A stretch of DNA of 64,000 nucleotides from Tritrichomonas musculus (lineage: Eukaryota; Parabasalia; Tritrichomonadida; Tritrichomonadidae): NCBI GenBank assembly GCA_039105265.1, contig JAPFFF010000024.1, positions 992,001 through 1,056,000 on the forward strand. Direction: 5' to 3'. Positions within the stretch are counted from its first letter, which is position 1. Each line of letters begins with the position of its first letter. Shown here in pieces: positions 30,413-41,128 of this stretch. The translations under genes and the position numbers were made by a program. The notes under the pieces are model-generated. The model did no database searches. It had not been told where the DNA came from and saw only the letters and a list, made by a program, of their open reading frames with translations.

Positions 30413-30625
30413 GACTTTTGAAAATTTGAATTCAAAATTCTGAACTTCTCAATTTTGAGAGACAATCATAAATTTTATATTAAGGATTTCGAATGTTAAT
30501 CATCTCTGTATAATATTGCCAAAAGCGACAAATTCAAATTTACAGTAGTGTTTCAAAATTGAAAAATGTTTTTTAACTAAAAAATCCACTTTTTGAATTT
30601 AATCTTTCTGAAAATATATAAATTT

Positions 30626-31522
30626 TTAGATTTTCTTCACTTTCACTTTAGAATCGATTTCAATATTGGATAGATCAATGGAAGAGGGAATTGTCATTTG
30701 TGTTAATGATGAACATCCTCTGAAAGCATTCCATCCAATTGAAGTTACAGAAAAAGGAATTGATATTTGTGTCAATGATGAACATCCATAAAAAGCAGAA
30801 TCTCTAATTGAAGTTACAGAAGAAGGAATTGATATTTGTGTCAATGATGAACATCCATAAAAAGCAGAATCTCTAATTGAAGTTACAGAAGAAGGAATTG
30901 ATATTTGTGTCAATGATGAACATCCTCTGAAAGCATAATCTCCAATTGAAGTTACTGAAGAAGGAAGTCCAAATGTTACTTGATTTAATGATGAACATCC
31001 ACTGAATGCTGATTTTCCAATTGATGTTATTGAGGATAAAATGGTGATTTTTCGTAGTGATTTGAATTCTTTAAAAGTAGAATCGACAATTGTGGTTTGT
31101 ATCAATACTTTTGATTTGATAGTTGTTAGATCACTGAAAATATTTATTCCTTCCACTTCTGACCATCCTTCATAGATATCAATACCAATTATGCCTTCTT
31201 CAATTAGTATTTTTCCTTTGCTGCTCTCAAAAATTTGGAATATTTCATAATTATAAAATATTTTTTGGATGTCTTCTTTCATTTCGGAAAGAATTCTTTC
31301 AATTTTATTTATAAACTTTGATACTCGATGACGATGATTAAATATATGTGATAACAAATAAAGAAATTCCATAAATTCGTCTTTCCTTTTGTTAATTTCT
31401 TTTTCGTTTATAAAAGATATTTATTCATCTAATTCAATAAGATCATCTTTCTCACAATCAACAAATTCAATTAGTAAATTATATAATTATTTGTTCCGTT
31501 CAAGATATTTATCGTATTCCAT
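30626..31522 (-). pseudogene. Short DUF3447 N-terminus joined directly to LRR repeats
   Basis: An open frame of 248 codons (31372-30626) starts inside the N-terminal helical part of DUF3447 proteins (HIFNHRHRVSKFINKIERIL, like SDSHHRVHNFISKIERLLEY in the gene at 45897-47105). It skips the ankyrin-like part and continues into about five LRR_5 units ending in SKVKVKKI. The matching start lies upstream (MEYDKYLERNK at 31522) but two stops separate it. Two adjacent LRR units are identical at the DNA level. It is either a shortened gene using the internal ATG at 31372 or a pseudogene. Confidence 0.65.
30763..30900 (-). repeat. Two identical 69-bp LRR units
   Basis: Adjacent 69-bp units coding for SSVTSIRDSAFYGCSSLTQ plus ISIP are the same base for base, unlike the neighbouring units, which differ at several positions. 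This shows a recent unit duplication. Confidence 0.8.
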
Positions 31523-32754
31523 CAAGAAAGATGATAAATAAGAGAAATTATTAAAAAAAAAAAAAATGAAAATATGCGACATGTGATTTGAAAATATTAT
31601 TTTTCACCTTATAAAATATTTTGAATTATAATTTATGCAAAAGTGCAAATAAAATAATTTATCCAAATATCTTATTCAAAATCAAATTAAATATCATTTA
31701 AATAACATATTTAAATTTAATATATATTTATCTCAGCATAATAAAAAATGATGGTTGAAATAATCAAATAATATTTTGAGATATTATTTAATAAAAGCAA
31801 CACGATTTGATTATATATTCATTTATTTATATATTAAATGAACTATTGAATAGGAAATAAAGGAAATAACATTTATTTATATATTAAATGAAAATTAATT
31901 CCAATTAAACATATTCTTTTTCATTATAACAAGTTCCATTAAAAACTCCAGATCCAGAATTTATCCTTCAATACAATGACCATTATGAACTACTGGAAAA
32001 CACATATATTCGAAATCAAAAAGCAATTGACTATGTTTGTAAATAAAATAAAGAAACTTTTGAAGATATAAAATGAATGTAAATATAATGCAATGAATAT
32101 TCAAATCTAATGCCAAATCACATAACAATCAGAGGATAATTAAAACAATTCTTTCAAAATGATCAACTTTTTAAGATTGTTATTTTGACTTGCAAAGAAT
32201 TCATATATATAAATTATTAAGATGAACACTATATGGAATTCAATTCTACAAATAGAAGTGTAATATATGTCATTTATGTGTGAATAAAAGAACATTCATA
32301 AGTTTTTTTCATAAAATTGAAAATTTCCTAAGAAATTTCATATCACATTTTTTTTTGTTTTGTTTTATAAATATAGAAATAAGATATGTTTTGTATAATG
32401 TATGTTTTGACATCGTTATTCCAAATAGAAAATTCAGGATTATTAAGATTGATTGAATTTGATGATTCAAAAGAATTCAAAATCATCGCTTGCATCAATG
32501 ATTATAACGAAAAAGAAGAAAAAATTCAGGTTTCGAAACAAACATGTATTGACATCAGCACAACGATCAACAAAGCACATATCATCTCAAGAAATGTTGA
32601 TCGAGCATACGAAAACAACCGATTTAGGAATATGCGTGCATTTTGAAGGAAGTTGTCAACACAATAAAAAGAAGAAAATTGTTGAATTCTTTAATCTTTT
32701 ACTAAGTTCAATTGGACAAGAAAAAGAAACTCAAAAAAAAAAAAAAAAAAAAAA
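31523..32754. other. AT-rich region, no firm gene
   Basis: Two overlapping plus frames at 32386-32646 and 32453-32821 look protein-like in part (SGLLRLIEFDDSKEFKIIAC; EGSCQHNKKKKIVEFFNLLL) but in different frames, suggesting a small broken gene I cannot name. A run of about 24 A ends at 32758. Confidence 0.4.
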
Positions 32755-33090
32755 AAAACTTGGATTTTGTTCAAGTCTTCATCAAATTTTTTTGGGTAAA
32801 AAAGATAATTATCAAATTTAATTGCATAAAAATAAAGATTTTCATAAGATCTTTTTTCAATATTATTATGCAGATCTTCATCATTTATTAAAAAATCAAT
32901 GATTTATTTTGAAACATCATTGTGATGGCTTTGAATTGATTCTTCAAGAATTCTTTCATAATTGTTTTCTGGTGGCGAAACTTTATTGCCTTCAAGATAT
33001 TTAATAAGTTCTGCTTTTTGACTATGAATTGCAAATTTCCATGTGCTCGATGATAATTCAACTCCTCCATTCAATAATAGACTAATGAAA
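32755..33090 (-). pseudogene. DUF3447 gene relic
   Basis: The minus strand reads NGGVELSSSTWKFAIHSQKA, ELIKYLEGNKVSPPENNYER, ILEESIQSHHNDVSK, stop, then IDFLINDEDLHNNIEKRSYE and KFDNYLFYPKKFDED. It aligns through its whole length with the second half of the DUF3447 protein at 45897-47105 (NGAELTSNMWYYTVHS..ESIKCHHNEIS). One stop interrupts it, the first half and any LRR are missing, and a poly-A/T tract marks its 3' end. Confidence 0.75.
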
Positions 33091-33573
33091 TGTATATAAA
33101 TCTAACATTTGTTTTTCGAATGATTTGGTCTGTTGTATTTAGCACAATATCGGATTTAATGAAATCAGTAATTATTTCACAAAACAAATTATATATCAGC
33201 CTTTTAATATAAATAACAAGCCATCATTCAATTAGTATATATACTCTCAACTCCTTCATCTCAAATTATTAAGTTCGATAACAAGTCGAATATTCAATGG
33301 CAACTATCATTTCAATAGTGATTATCATATTCATTTGAAGATTCCATTTTTGAATACTTTCAATAGAAATATCATCCATATATTCAATACAATTGACTAT
33401 TATTCTTTACAAAAGTTTCTGAGATATTCAATATTTATATAAATATTTTATTGAATTTCTAAGAAATTTTTATGAATATAAATTTTATTTTATATTCAAA
33501 ATTTTTTATAAAATTTAATGCCCTTCTTTCAAAGATGAAAATAGATTTCATTTCATTTTTTTAATTACAAGCA
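33091..33573. other. AT-rich spacer upstream of the CH-domain gene
   Basis: No frame or repeat of note is seen apart from the initiator-like motif close to the next gene. Confidence 0.5.
33553..33558 (+). promoter_or_regulatory. Initiator-like TCATTT
   Basis: TCATTT lies 21 nt before the ATG at 33574 and fits the trichomonad Inr pattern TCA-Y-T-W, which is known to sit within about 20 nt of start codons. In AT-rich sequence such a match is weak alone. Confidence 0.35.
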
Positions 33574-34731
33574 ATGACTTCTACTCCTAAACAAAACATA
33601 GAACTTGAAAATAAAGTTTTCTGTCGATGGTTCACTAACGAGTTAGCCAAAGGAAATTCAAGTATCCAAGTTAACGAGATCTCCAAAGATTTATCAAATG
33701 GTGTTGCATTTGTCGAACTTTCCAAGGTTTTAACAGGAAAAGAACCTAAAAAACAATGGGCAACAGATCCAAAGAAACCTGTTGAAATGATTCAAAACAG
33801 TGATTTATCAGTTCAAATGTTCTTTGAAGATGGTGTCCATTTAATTGGTATTGCCGGAAAAGATATCCACGATAACAATGTCAAAATTATCCGTGGCTAC
33901 ATTTGGACTCTCATTGAAAGATATTCCATTGGTAGAGCATCATATGGCGATTTAAACAACGAAAAGACAAAATCAATGAGCTTTAACGATATTCTTATGT
34001 TCTGGGCCAACGAACGTTTATCCAAGTATAATCTTCATGATTTCCAACCATACCCACTAGCAATGTGTGCTTTATTGGATTCATTTGCACCAGATAAAGT
34101 CAACTTTGGCAGTCTCAATCCACAAGATTCACAACACAATGCACAACTTGCAGTTGATGTCATGAAACAACTCGGAATTCCAGTTTACATCCTACCAGAA
34201 GAATCAGAAAACGAAATGGATATCAAAGTTTTATTAACACAATTGGCTGCTGCAAGAATTTGCTTAGAAAATCTTCCAGTTGTTCCAGCTGTTAAGATCG
34301 AAGAAAATAGAATTGTTTCAAAAGTGTCAGATTGCGTCCCAGCTGAAGAGCCAGAGCCAGAACCAAAGCCATCTCCAATTGTTGAAGAGCCAAAACCACA
34401 ATTGAAATGCGTTAGCACAAAAACTAATCACGAATCGGTAACAAATAATGGCCAAACAGTTGAAAAAACAACTAAAATCGAGATTTTCGTCGATGAAAAA
34501 GGAAAAGGTCATAAAACTACAACTGTTACTGAGACAACAATAGATCCAGAAGGACACAAGAACACAACAACAAACACAACAAATGAAGATTGTGAAGTTC
34601 CAGCAATTGATTTCGATCATGATTTTGGTTTCCATCATGACGATGATTTTGATGATGATTTCAATAGAATGAAAGCCAAAATGGATGCTGACTTCAGAGA
34701 TTTCACAAACGATCATCCAGCATTAAAATAA
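33574..34731 (+). CDS. Tandem calponin-homology (actin-binding) domain protein
   Basis: The product has 385 residues. CH1 covers about residues 8-118 (FCRWFTNELAKGNSSIQVNE, LSNGVAFVELSKVL, GIAGKDIHDNNVKIIRGYIW) and CH2 about 130-235 (SFNDILMFWANERLSKYNLH, FQPYPLAMCALLDSFAPDKV, LGIPVYILPEE). This is the actin-binding module of alpha-actinin and fimbrin, but no spectrin repeats or EF hands follow. Instead there is a Pro/Glu/Lys linker, a Thr-rich stretch (KTTTVTETTIDPEGHK) and an Asp/His-rich tail. Codons are GC-richer and more regular than in neighbouring repeats, consistent with a well-expressed host gene. It is likely an actin cytoskeleton cross-linker or adaptor. Confidence 0.9.
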   Translation: MTSTPKQNIELENKVFCRWFTNELAKGNSSIQVNEISKDLSNGVAFVELSKVLTGKEPKKQWATDPKKPVEMIQNSDLSVQMFFEDGVHLIGIAGKDIHDNNVKIIRGYIWTLIERYSIGRASYGDLNNEKTKSMSFNDILMFWANERLSKYNLHDFQPYPLAMCALLDSFAPDKVNFGSLNPQDSQHNAQLAVDVMKQLGIPVYILPEESENEMDIKVLLTQLAAARICLENLPVVPAVKIEENRIVSKVSDCVPAEEPEPEPKPSPIVEEPKPQLKCVSTKTNHESVTNNGQTVEKTTKIEIFVDEKGKGHKTTTVTETTIDPEGHKNTTTNTTNEDCEVPAIDFDHDFGFHHDDDFDDDFNRMKAKMDADFRDFTNDHPALK

Positions 34732-35937
34732 ATTGATTAAATTCAAATAGATATACATAATAATAAATATATAAATATTAATAATTAATCTTTTTAATTT
34801 TTTTTTTATATAAAAATGTAATAGTATGGATCGCATACACGCATTAGGTAGTGCATAAAATGTGAACTTAATAGTCAATACTATAATAAATTTAATCCGA
34901 TATAAGCAATTGTCGTAAATCAAAAACATTTTTTTAATCGAAAGTTTTATTGAAAAGAAGTATCCGGCAATCGTCTGATTCTTTACAGTTATGACGATTT
35001 CTCTGTTTTGTATTGAATGAAGTTTTATCTTCTAATTATAATCAAGATTAGTGTTTCAATATGCTAAAATATTTTAGCAACATATTATTTTGATTAAACT
35101 GTTTTGATGCAGAAGTTATTGGCGGTTTCTTCGTCAAATAGTGATAATTCGTAAGAAGTTGAATATTCTGTTTCTATTACCGAGTCTTAAATCATGATTG
35201 GATACTCATGGTTCATATAAAAAATTATAAACGATCCATATTAAAATGCAAATTAGAATTATATTGGCAGTATTCACAACAACAAATAAAATATCTGATG
35301 ATAATTGGTGTTTTCATCTCAAATATTTGATTGACTACCAATATTTAGATGGCAATTGCCATATGCTTTGAATTCAAGCCATCTGGCAAACCATTCAGTC
35401 AGTTTGCACAAGGAATGATTATGCAGAAAGAATTTGTGAAATTGAACGTCAGTAAAATGATTAAACTACAAATTTTCACTGAATGACTGAATAATTTCAA
35501 TGTTACTAATTCTAACGGTAAGGTGTGATGCTGTTTTAACTTTAATAGCATGTTAATTGAATAATGGAATGATTCTTCATTTACATCAATGTCTTCTCTT
35601 GATATAAAACGCTTTAATTACATCAATTGCCTCTTTAAATACTACTTTCATTGATCTCTTGTTTACAACCATTTTATCTAAATAAGCTAGAGGATCTTGA
35701 TTAAGTTTTTTTTCTTAATTTCAATAAAAAATTTATTAAAGTATTCATAGAAATATTGAATGAGTTTTCACAATTTTAACTTTCCTAATAGTGGACACAC
35801 TTTACAATATTTATTTAAAAAACATCAATTGAGTATTGAAAAATGAAAATAATCAACTCAATTTTGAAATAAATAATTATTGGTTTTCAATGATAAATTG
35901 AAAATTGAGTTGTATGCAAAAATGAAAACCAGTTTAA
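34732..35937. other. Intergenic region with a faint ankyrin relic
   Basis: No gene is present. On the minus strand at about 35560-35605 the codons read KRFISREDIDVNEE, like the LISRKDIDIN end of ankyrin units near 45170, which suggests a last trace of an ankyrin gene. The rest is AT-rich without repeats. Confidence 0.4.
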
Positions 35938-36192
35938 TTACAAATAGAATATATAAACTGAAAGTAAAAAACTCAGACCATATGTTCTGTCATTCGTTGT
36001 ACTTGTAATAGGAAACTTAGCATCATCCTTAGGCGGCTGAGTCGTATTTGGCATAGACGAATCCACAATGAGATCTGTTCTTCTTCTCAAATTACCCAAG
36101 CCGATATAAGTGATACGACCGTGGGAAGGCTTCTCTCCGTTATGTATTACTTTCACATAAGGATCATTTACGTTCATAACACCAGAAAACAT
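35938..36192 (-). CDS. Small hypothetical protein
   Basis: This 84-residue frame from an ATG has a balanced composition (Gly, Pro, Thr, Arg, Asp) unlike chance AT-rich frames nearby, e.g. VKVIHNGEKPSHGRITYIGL and KDDAKFPITSTTNDRTYGL. It ends in a hydrophobic stretch (SFLLSVYIFYL), too short for a sure membrane anchor. It could be a genuine small gene or the open remnant of a larger one; no family is recognised. Confidence 0.4.
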   Translation of the reverse strand: MFSGVMNVNDPYVKVIHNGEKPSHGRITYIGLGNLRRRTDLIVDSSMPNTTQPPKDDAKFPITSTTNDRTYGLSFLLSVYIFYL

Positions 36193-36426
36193 TTTTACGA
36201 CTTTTTATAAAAACTTTCAATTTTTGATCGTTAAAGCATTTAAATATTTTGAAAAATTGCTATATCAATATCTTGAGAATTATCAAATATATATATAACT
36301 GCCTAATAAAATGTAAAAAAATACAATGAAATATGAATGTATACATGTTTTTTATTATTTTATTTTATATTTGAATAATAAGTATTAGAATACATATACT
36401 TTAAAGAAATTGATATTAAAAAGAAA

Positions 36427-36497
36427 TCTCTTGTAGTATACTGGTTAGAACACGGGTCTGATAAACCCGGAAAGGAGGTTCGATTCCTCCCAGGAGA
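36427..36497 (+). tRNA. tRNA with GAU anticodon (Ile by anticodon)
   Basis: This is a 71-nt cloverleaf: acceptor TCTCTTG with CAGGAGA, D arm starting GTAT with TGGTTAGA, anticodon stem CGGGT/ACCCG around loop CTGATAA, and T arm GGAGG/CCTCC with TTCGATT. The anticodon read from the loop is GAT. Eukaryotes normally use A34 (inosine) for this Ile box, so GAU is unusual, and the 5' half looks like eukaryotic tRNA-Asp (GUC). The D stem is weak. It could be a true Ile gene of trichomonads or an Asp-like copy with a changed anticodon. Confidence 0.85.
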
Positions 36498-36516
36498 ATT
36501 TTTCTATTTTTTTTTT
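36498..36516 (+). terminator. Pol III terminator of the GAU tRNA
   Basis: Runs of T5 (36499-36503) and T11 follow directly after the acceptor stem. Confidence 0.7.
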
Positions 36517-36640
36517 TTACAGAAGAAAAAATTTTGATTCTGTCAACAATGAGAAAGCAGAATCTCTAATTGAATTTACTGAAAAAGTAATTGCGTGTTC
36601 AATCATTGATGGGCACTTCATTAATTGCTTGTTAAAGAAT
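36517..36640 (-). pseudogene. Single LRR_5 unit relic beside the tRNA
   Basis: The minus strand reads CPSMIEHAITFSVNSIRDSA followed by FSLLTES, matching the ITIPFSVTSIRDSAFYGCSS unit pattern of the LRR genes. It lies within a 76-codon frame (36747-36517) whose other part is noise. It is a leftover of a BspA-type gene. Confidence 0.55.
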
Positions 36641-36747
36641 TTTTTAAAATTATATTTATATTCTAAATAAATAAAATTTTGCATATTTTTGAAAATCATT
36701 GAATACCATATATGCATCAATTTCAGCAATTTTTTTTCATGCATCAT

Positions 36748-37266
36748 AATTTAATGTGAAAAAAATAGATAAATAAATTCAAAAAAAATTGATTACAAAT
36801 CAGTAGAGAGATAAGTGCATTGGAATCATTGGTTTAATTCATATCCTCATCGCTGGGGTCAAAACCATACTAATGTACAGAGCTGAGACAAAAAAACAAG
36901 ACTATGAATTTTCTTATGTGTCTTGAAATAACATGCCAATTTCAAACAAAAAAAAATTTTGGTTTAAGATTGATGTCTTGTTTTGGTATTAGGATTTTAC
37001 TCCTTGATTCAACTTCGTGGATTGCATTTTTGTTCACCCATTATTCATTTTCATCATAAATTTTTCTATATACAAAAATTAAAATTAAATAAAAAAAATT
37101 AATTTTCTCTTAATTGCATCCTTAAATATTTATGATCTAAAATTAATCAATTTTTTTGCTTTTGGATAAATAGATTTCATGACATTTGAACAATAAATAT
37201 GTCATTCACAATTTTTTTGAGGAAGCATTCAAAAAATTCAAACGAGAAATCATTTTATTTATTTAC
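36748..37266. other. AT-rich spacer
   Basis: Nothing recognised. The frame of the next gene is open back to a TTG at 37186, but no in-frame ATG occurs there. Confidence 0.45.
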
Positions 37267-37914
37267 ATGAATGATTTGCATAAGCTATCATATCGTAACG
37301 AAATAATTGCAGAGTTACAAAATCCACGCCAAAACAAAGAAAGAATCAGTGTATTGAAAATGCTTTTCCCTGCTGTTGAAAGCCTATATTCAAGTGGGAT
37401 ATATATTTTCCCTAACGTCATAGAGTTATTTAAGATAAATGGTTTCAAAAAAGCATCTTTATATAATGATGCAATCTTTAATATTGTTAGTAATATTTCA
37501 GAAGAAAAAAAATGTAATCTTAAATGGATCACTCCTCGAACTTTTAAAAAGTCAAACGCCAAAGACAAAAACATAATTCTTTGTTTTTTCTTGTTTATTT
37601 TTCATGAAACTTTTATTAAATATTTAAATGATTTCTTATTAAAAAATGAACCAAACAAAGATAAAATAGGAAACTTGATTTCAATTCTCAAACGAACTGT
37701 TGATAATGCTAGAAATAACAAAAGCATTCAGCCTTCAATTGAATCCATCAAAAATAAATCTGAAAATGAGCAAACCCCAAAAGTTGAAAAAATAGAGAAA
37801 GTTGTTATTGATGATTTAAACTTTGGTTTTGAAGCAAATATAACTGATGATGATCAATTTTTTATCGATGATGACATAAGTATGAATATTGATTATTATC
37901 TTATTTATTATTAA
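37267..37914 (+). CDS. Hypothetical acidic-tailed protein
   Basis: The product is 216 residues from the first in-frame ATG; 27 further codons upstream (HNFFEEAFKKFKREIILF) are open and protein-like, so the true start may have been lost or lie in a different context. The N-terminal 130 residues look alpha-helical and globular (SVLKMLFPAVESLYSSGIYI, KWITPRTFKKSNAKDKNI), followed by a Lys/Ser/Glu linker and a strongly acidic tail (NITDDDQFFIDDDI). The layout recalls a transcription-factor-like protein, but no known domain is identified. Confidence 0.5.
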   Translation: MNDLHKLSYRNEIIAELQNPRQNKERISVLKMLFPAVESLYSSGIYIFPNVIELFKINGFKKASLYNDAIFNIVSNISEEKKCNLKWITPRTFKKSNAKDKNIILCFFLFIFHETFIKYLNDFLLKNEPNKDKIGNLISILKRTVDNARNNKSIQPSIESIKNKSENEQTPKVEKIEKVVIDDLNFGFEANITDDDQFFIDDDISMNIDYYLIYY

Positions 37915-38451
37915 ACTTTCAACCATTTGGTTTGGACCTTTACATAATCAATGTTATCTGTATCATATCATGATTTATGTGAATGATAACAATTCCGAAA
38001 AAAAAAATGTGTATTTTGAGAAACATTTTATTTATATAAATATTCCATTTTAATATGACATTGTGCCCAATTGTTTTTATTTATTTCATATTGTTTATAC
38101 AATGATAAAAGTTTAGAAAAAAAGTCAGCATCCATTAATTGTCATTTCATTCAATATGATTTAGAAATATATAAATGACCGAGGGCACCAAGGTGCAAAT
38201 AACATTTCCCCGCCCTTCATTCAAAAAGTTATCATATCTTTTTTGATCCAGGGTTGGCTGTCCAGTGAAATAACTGTCCTGACCTTCACTTTTTCTTAAA
38301 AAATTCGTTATTTTGACACTTTTTTGGACAAAATAATGATTTAAATTAAACTTGATTTTAAATGTTTTTGAAACTAATTTAAAAGTTATTAAATCAATAA
38401 AATTTATTCTATAGTATAAAATTTAATTAATCTATAAATTTATCTGATGAT
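37915..38451. other. Spacer with a possible hAT-type end
   Basis: CAGGGTTGGCTGTCCAGTG near 38246 begins like the end of the element at 57765 (CAGGGTTGGCCAACG), and is followed by ACTGTCC and TTTTTGGACAAAATA strings like those inside the element at 58715. No opposite end was found before 38452, so at most one end of an old element remains. Confidence 0.35.
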
Positions 38452-39030
38452 TTAGTTTTTGTTAATAACTGCCATCCAATATACGCGATGTGTATCAGGT
38501 TCTGGCTTTTCAATAACAACACTATATGAAATAGCTACTCCTAATTCTTTACAAGCTTCTTTGATTTGATCTAATGTAATATAGTTTCTTGGCTCATGCG
38601 AATGACCAATTCAATTAAACGAGGATCATCATCATTCAATTGTTCATATTCTTCGTCGAAACAAAAATCGCCAACGATTACATGACCTCCTCTTTTTGTT
38701 AAGCCAAGCAAGATTTGAACTGCATCCTTAACAGTCCATTCGTGCTTTTGCGATAATTCATATAAACGCCATTCATGGATCATTCTATTAGCAACTACAA
38801 CATCAGCTGGTGGTTGTTCTATAGCTTCTTTAGAACTTGCTGGTTGTTGAATAATTACACCTTTTGAGCCATTCTTCAAACTTTGAACAAATGGAATTAG
38901 TTCTTTTGAAGCTTTTGATGGCTCCAGAAATGTGTAATTGATTGCATGCTTTGAAGTTTGATTTAAGAAACGACTTGCTGGTGCGTTTGGGCCACATCCA
39001 ACTTCTGTAATGGTTTGGATATGTAAAGTA
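38452..39030 (-). pseudogene. SAM-dependent methyltransferase-like gene, broken
   Basis: The minus strand reads ITEVGCGPNAPASRFLNQTS (motif I E-x-G-C-G-P-N) at about 39010-38955, then VIIQQPASSKEAIEQPPADV, VVANRMIHEW (acidic post-II/III region), LLGLTKRGGHVIVGDFCFDE, and, in another frame from about 38600, YITLDQIKEACKELGVAISY and PEPDTHRVYWMAVINKN before a stop. At least two frame changes separate the parts (between motif I and VIIQQP the frame holds; the last shift is near 38595), and the N-terminus before motif I is missing. It was a class I methyltransferase of a type common in protists and bacteria. Confidence 0.65.
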
Positions 39031-40246
39031 AATTATAAAGTGGGCCTTTGCATAAGTATTGATCAGAATAGGATTTGAATGTGAAATTATCAAACTTTGA
39101 TCATGTTTGATCATTGATCTCTTTTCTGTCATTGATCTTTTTGATATCGCACATTTCGTGTTCTTTTTTTAAAAATGATATCATGAATCAGTATTTTTTT
39201 CAATAAACTATTTTTTGAATAATATTTTCAATTTACTTTTTATGTTTTTTTTTTTTTCATTCAATATTGAATTAATGGAAAATGTTCACTTTTCTTTATT
39301 TTTCATATCACTTTTATCACATTTTTTACTCTATCGTTTTTTACTACGTATTTTTTTCTCTATCGGCTTTTACTACGCTTTCCCTCTCAAAATTGAAAGA
39401 GCAATAAAATAAATCTTAAAAAATTTTATTTTCCTTTTCCATTATATACATATAACTATAGCTATTTAAAGTTATGTCTCAACAAAATTTCTTAAATTTT
39501 CTTCAAAATAGACTTATTTCACATTTGTATCATCATATTTGCATTTATCGAAGTCATTTGATAGATACAAATAATTAATTGTTAAAGATTTATTGAGAAT
39601 GTTTTGTACTAGATGAAATGACATATTAAGCAAATATTCTTTTTTACTCCATTTTAATAATATCTTGAGAAAATAATTGAAAAATATCAATTATTTTTAT
39701 TTTTTGCAAAAACAAAATTTCATAAAAAAATTTTTTATCAAACTTTTTCTGTAAAAAATCATCGTTTTATTTGATAAACTGGTCCTCTAAAAAAATGATT
39801 ATTCAAATAAGAAAGATATCAATGAATTATTTTACGAAGGTTTTGAATTCAAATAATCAATACCAGATAATTTTCAATATTTTCGATTTCTTCCAGTTTC
39901 TGATCAGTGGTTGAAGATTGAAAGCTGGTACATATCCTGTTTTCATATTTTCTTCTATTTTCATATTGATCCTTTAATGCTGATTGTTGCTGCTGAGTAG
40001 AGACCACCAAGATCAATATATCAATAATTTGATATATTCATAGAATTCTATTTATTCATACAGATGTGTATAAAAGGTGGTAACACCTTTTTTTTTTAAT
40101 AAAAATATAAAAATTCAATTTTTCTCACAATCTAATTGAGTTATATATTGATAAAATATATAAATATATTTATCATTTAAATTTATGAAAATGAAATGAA
40201 ATAATAATAATAATAAAAAAAAATCAAATCATTATATATTTTACTG
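39031..40246. other. AT-rich intergenic region
   Basis: No supported gene. A 65-codon frame at 39215 starts with TTG in a poly-T tract. On the minus strand at about 39960-39880, KENMKTGYVPAFNLQPLIRN looks protein-like but is isolated and unrecognised. Confidence 0.45.
40229..40234 (+). promoter_or_regulatory. Initiator-like TCATTA
   Basis: TCATTATA lies 18 nt before the ATG at 40247 and fits TCA-Y-T-W. Support is positional only. Confidence 0.35.
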
Positions 40247-41128
40247 ATGCAAAGCGACAAGTTACCAGTCATTGGAACTATAGATGATACTTTGATTGCT
40301 CAAGATATCAAGAAAATCATGATGAAATTATTTTCACTTATGTATTTATCACCATCACAATTTTATGCTTTCATTAAAATAATGTTTGTTGTTGGATTAT
40401 TCGTTTTCATAACATTATTTTTTGTTCAAGCTGGTTATGGGAAATTTCAGAAAAGTTCAATTATTTGGTCATTTTTTGTATTACCAAATAAAATTGCTTG
40501 GGTTTTGATGGAATGTCCAGTTTTAATTGTTATGATGATCTTTTATTTAAATGCATATTTCAATAATGATGCTCGTCATATTAGCTATGGAACATTATCA
40601 TGCTTTTACTTATTTCAATTACATTATTTCCAACGTTCATTCATATTCCCACTTTTAATTAAAGGAAAAAGTAAAATGCAAATTGCAATTATGTTAATGG
40701 GTGCAATTTTCAATACTTGCAATGGAATTCTGCAAGGAAACTGGCTCTTCAACATCTCAAATGAAAATTATTACAACGATCTTTTCAAGCAATCATCATT
40801 CTATCTTGGAATGTCCGTATTTTTTGCTGGAATGTTTATTAATATCCATTCAGATCATGTTATCAGAACATTGAGAAAGCCAGGAGACACAAAGCATTAT
40901 TTGCCACAGAGAGGAATGTATCGTTTTGTTACATCTGCTAATTATCTTGGTGAAATTATAGAATGGACAGGATATGCTATTTTGACAAGAAGTCTCAGTG
41001 GTGTTTTGTTTGTTTTCTGGTCAATTGCAAATCTTGTTCCTAGAGCCTTTTCAATTTACAATTTGTATCTCAAAGAATTTGGAACAGAAGTGTTGAAAAA
41101 GAAAAGAATCATTCCATTCATTTTATAG
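40247..41128 (+). CDS. 3-oxo-5-alpha-steroid 4-dehydrogenase (steroid 5-alpha-reductase) family protein
   Basis: The 293-residue product is a polytopic membrane protein with about six hydrophobic segments. The C-terminal third carries the family signature: HSDHVIRTLRKPGDTKHYLP, GMYRFVTSANYLGEIIEWTG, and NLVPRAFSIYNLYLKEFG, ending KKKRIIPFIL. The NADPH-binding Asn/Gly and the Glu in NYLGEIIEW are kept. Members reduce the 4,5 double bond of 3-oxo-steroids or the double bond of polyprenols or enoyl-CoA in the ER membrane. Length is slightly above the usual 250-260, with an extra N-terminal 30 residues. Which substrate is used here cannot be told from sequence alone. Confidence 0.9.
   Translation: MQSDKLPVIGTIDDTLIAQDIKKIMMKLFSLMYLSPSQFYAFIKIMFVVGLFVFITLFFVQAGYGKFQKSSIIWSFFVLPNKIAWVLMECPVLIVMMIFYLNAYFNNDARHISYGTLSCFYLFQLHYFQRSFIFPLLIKGKSKMQIAIMLMGAIFNTCNGILQGNWLFNISNENYYNDLFKQSSFYLGMSVFFAGMFINIHSDHVIRTLRKPGDTKHYLPQRGMYRFVTSANYLGEIIEWTGYAILTRSLSGVLFVFWSIANLVPRAFSIYNLYLKEFGTEVLKKKRIIPFIL

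Noticed and set aside
38246-38451. Complete hAT-like element after CAGGGTTGG at 38246
   Set aside because: No matching opposite end or 8-bp duplication could be found, so only a possible single end is noted.
39215-39412. Hydrophobic 65-codon frame
   Set aside because: Begins at TTG in a poly-T tract; membrane-like look comes from T-rich codons.
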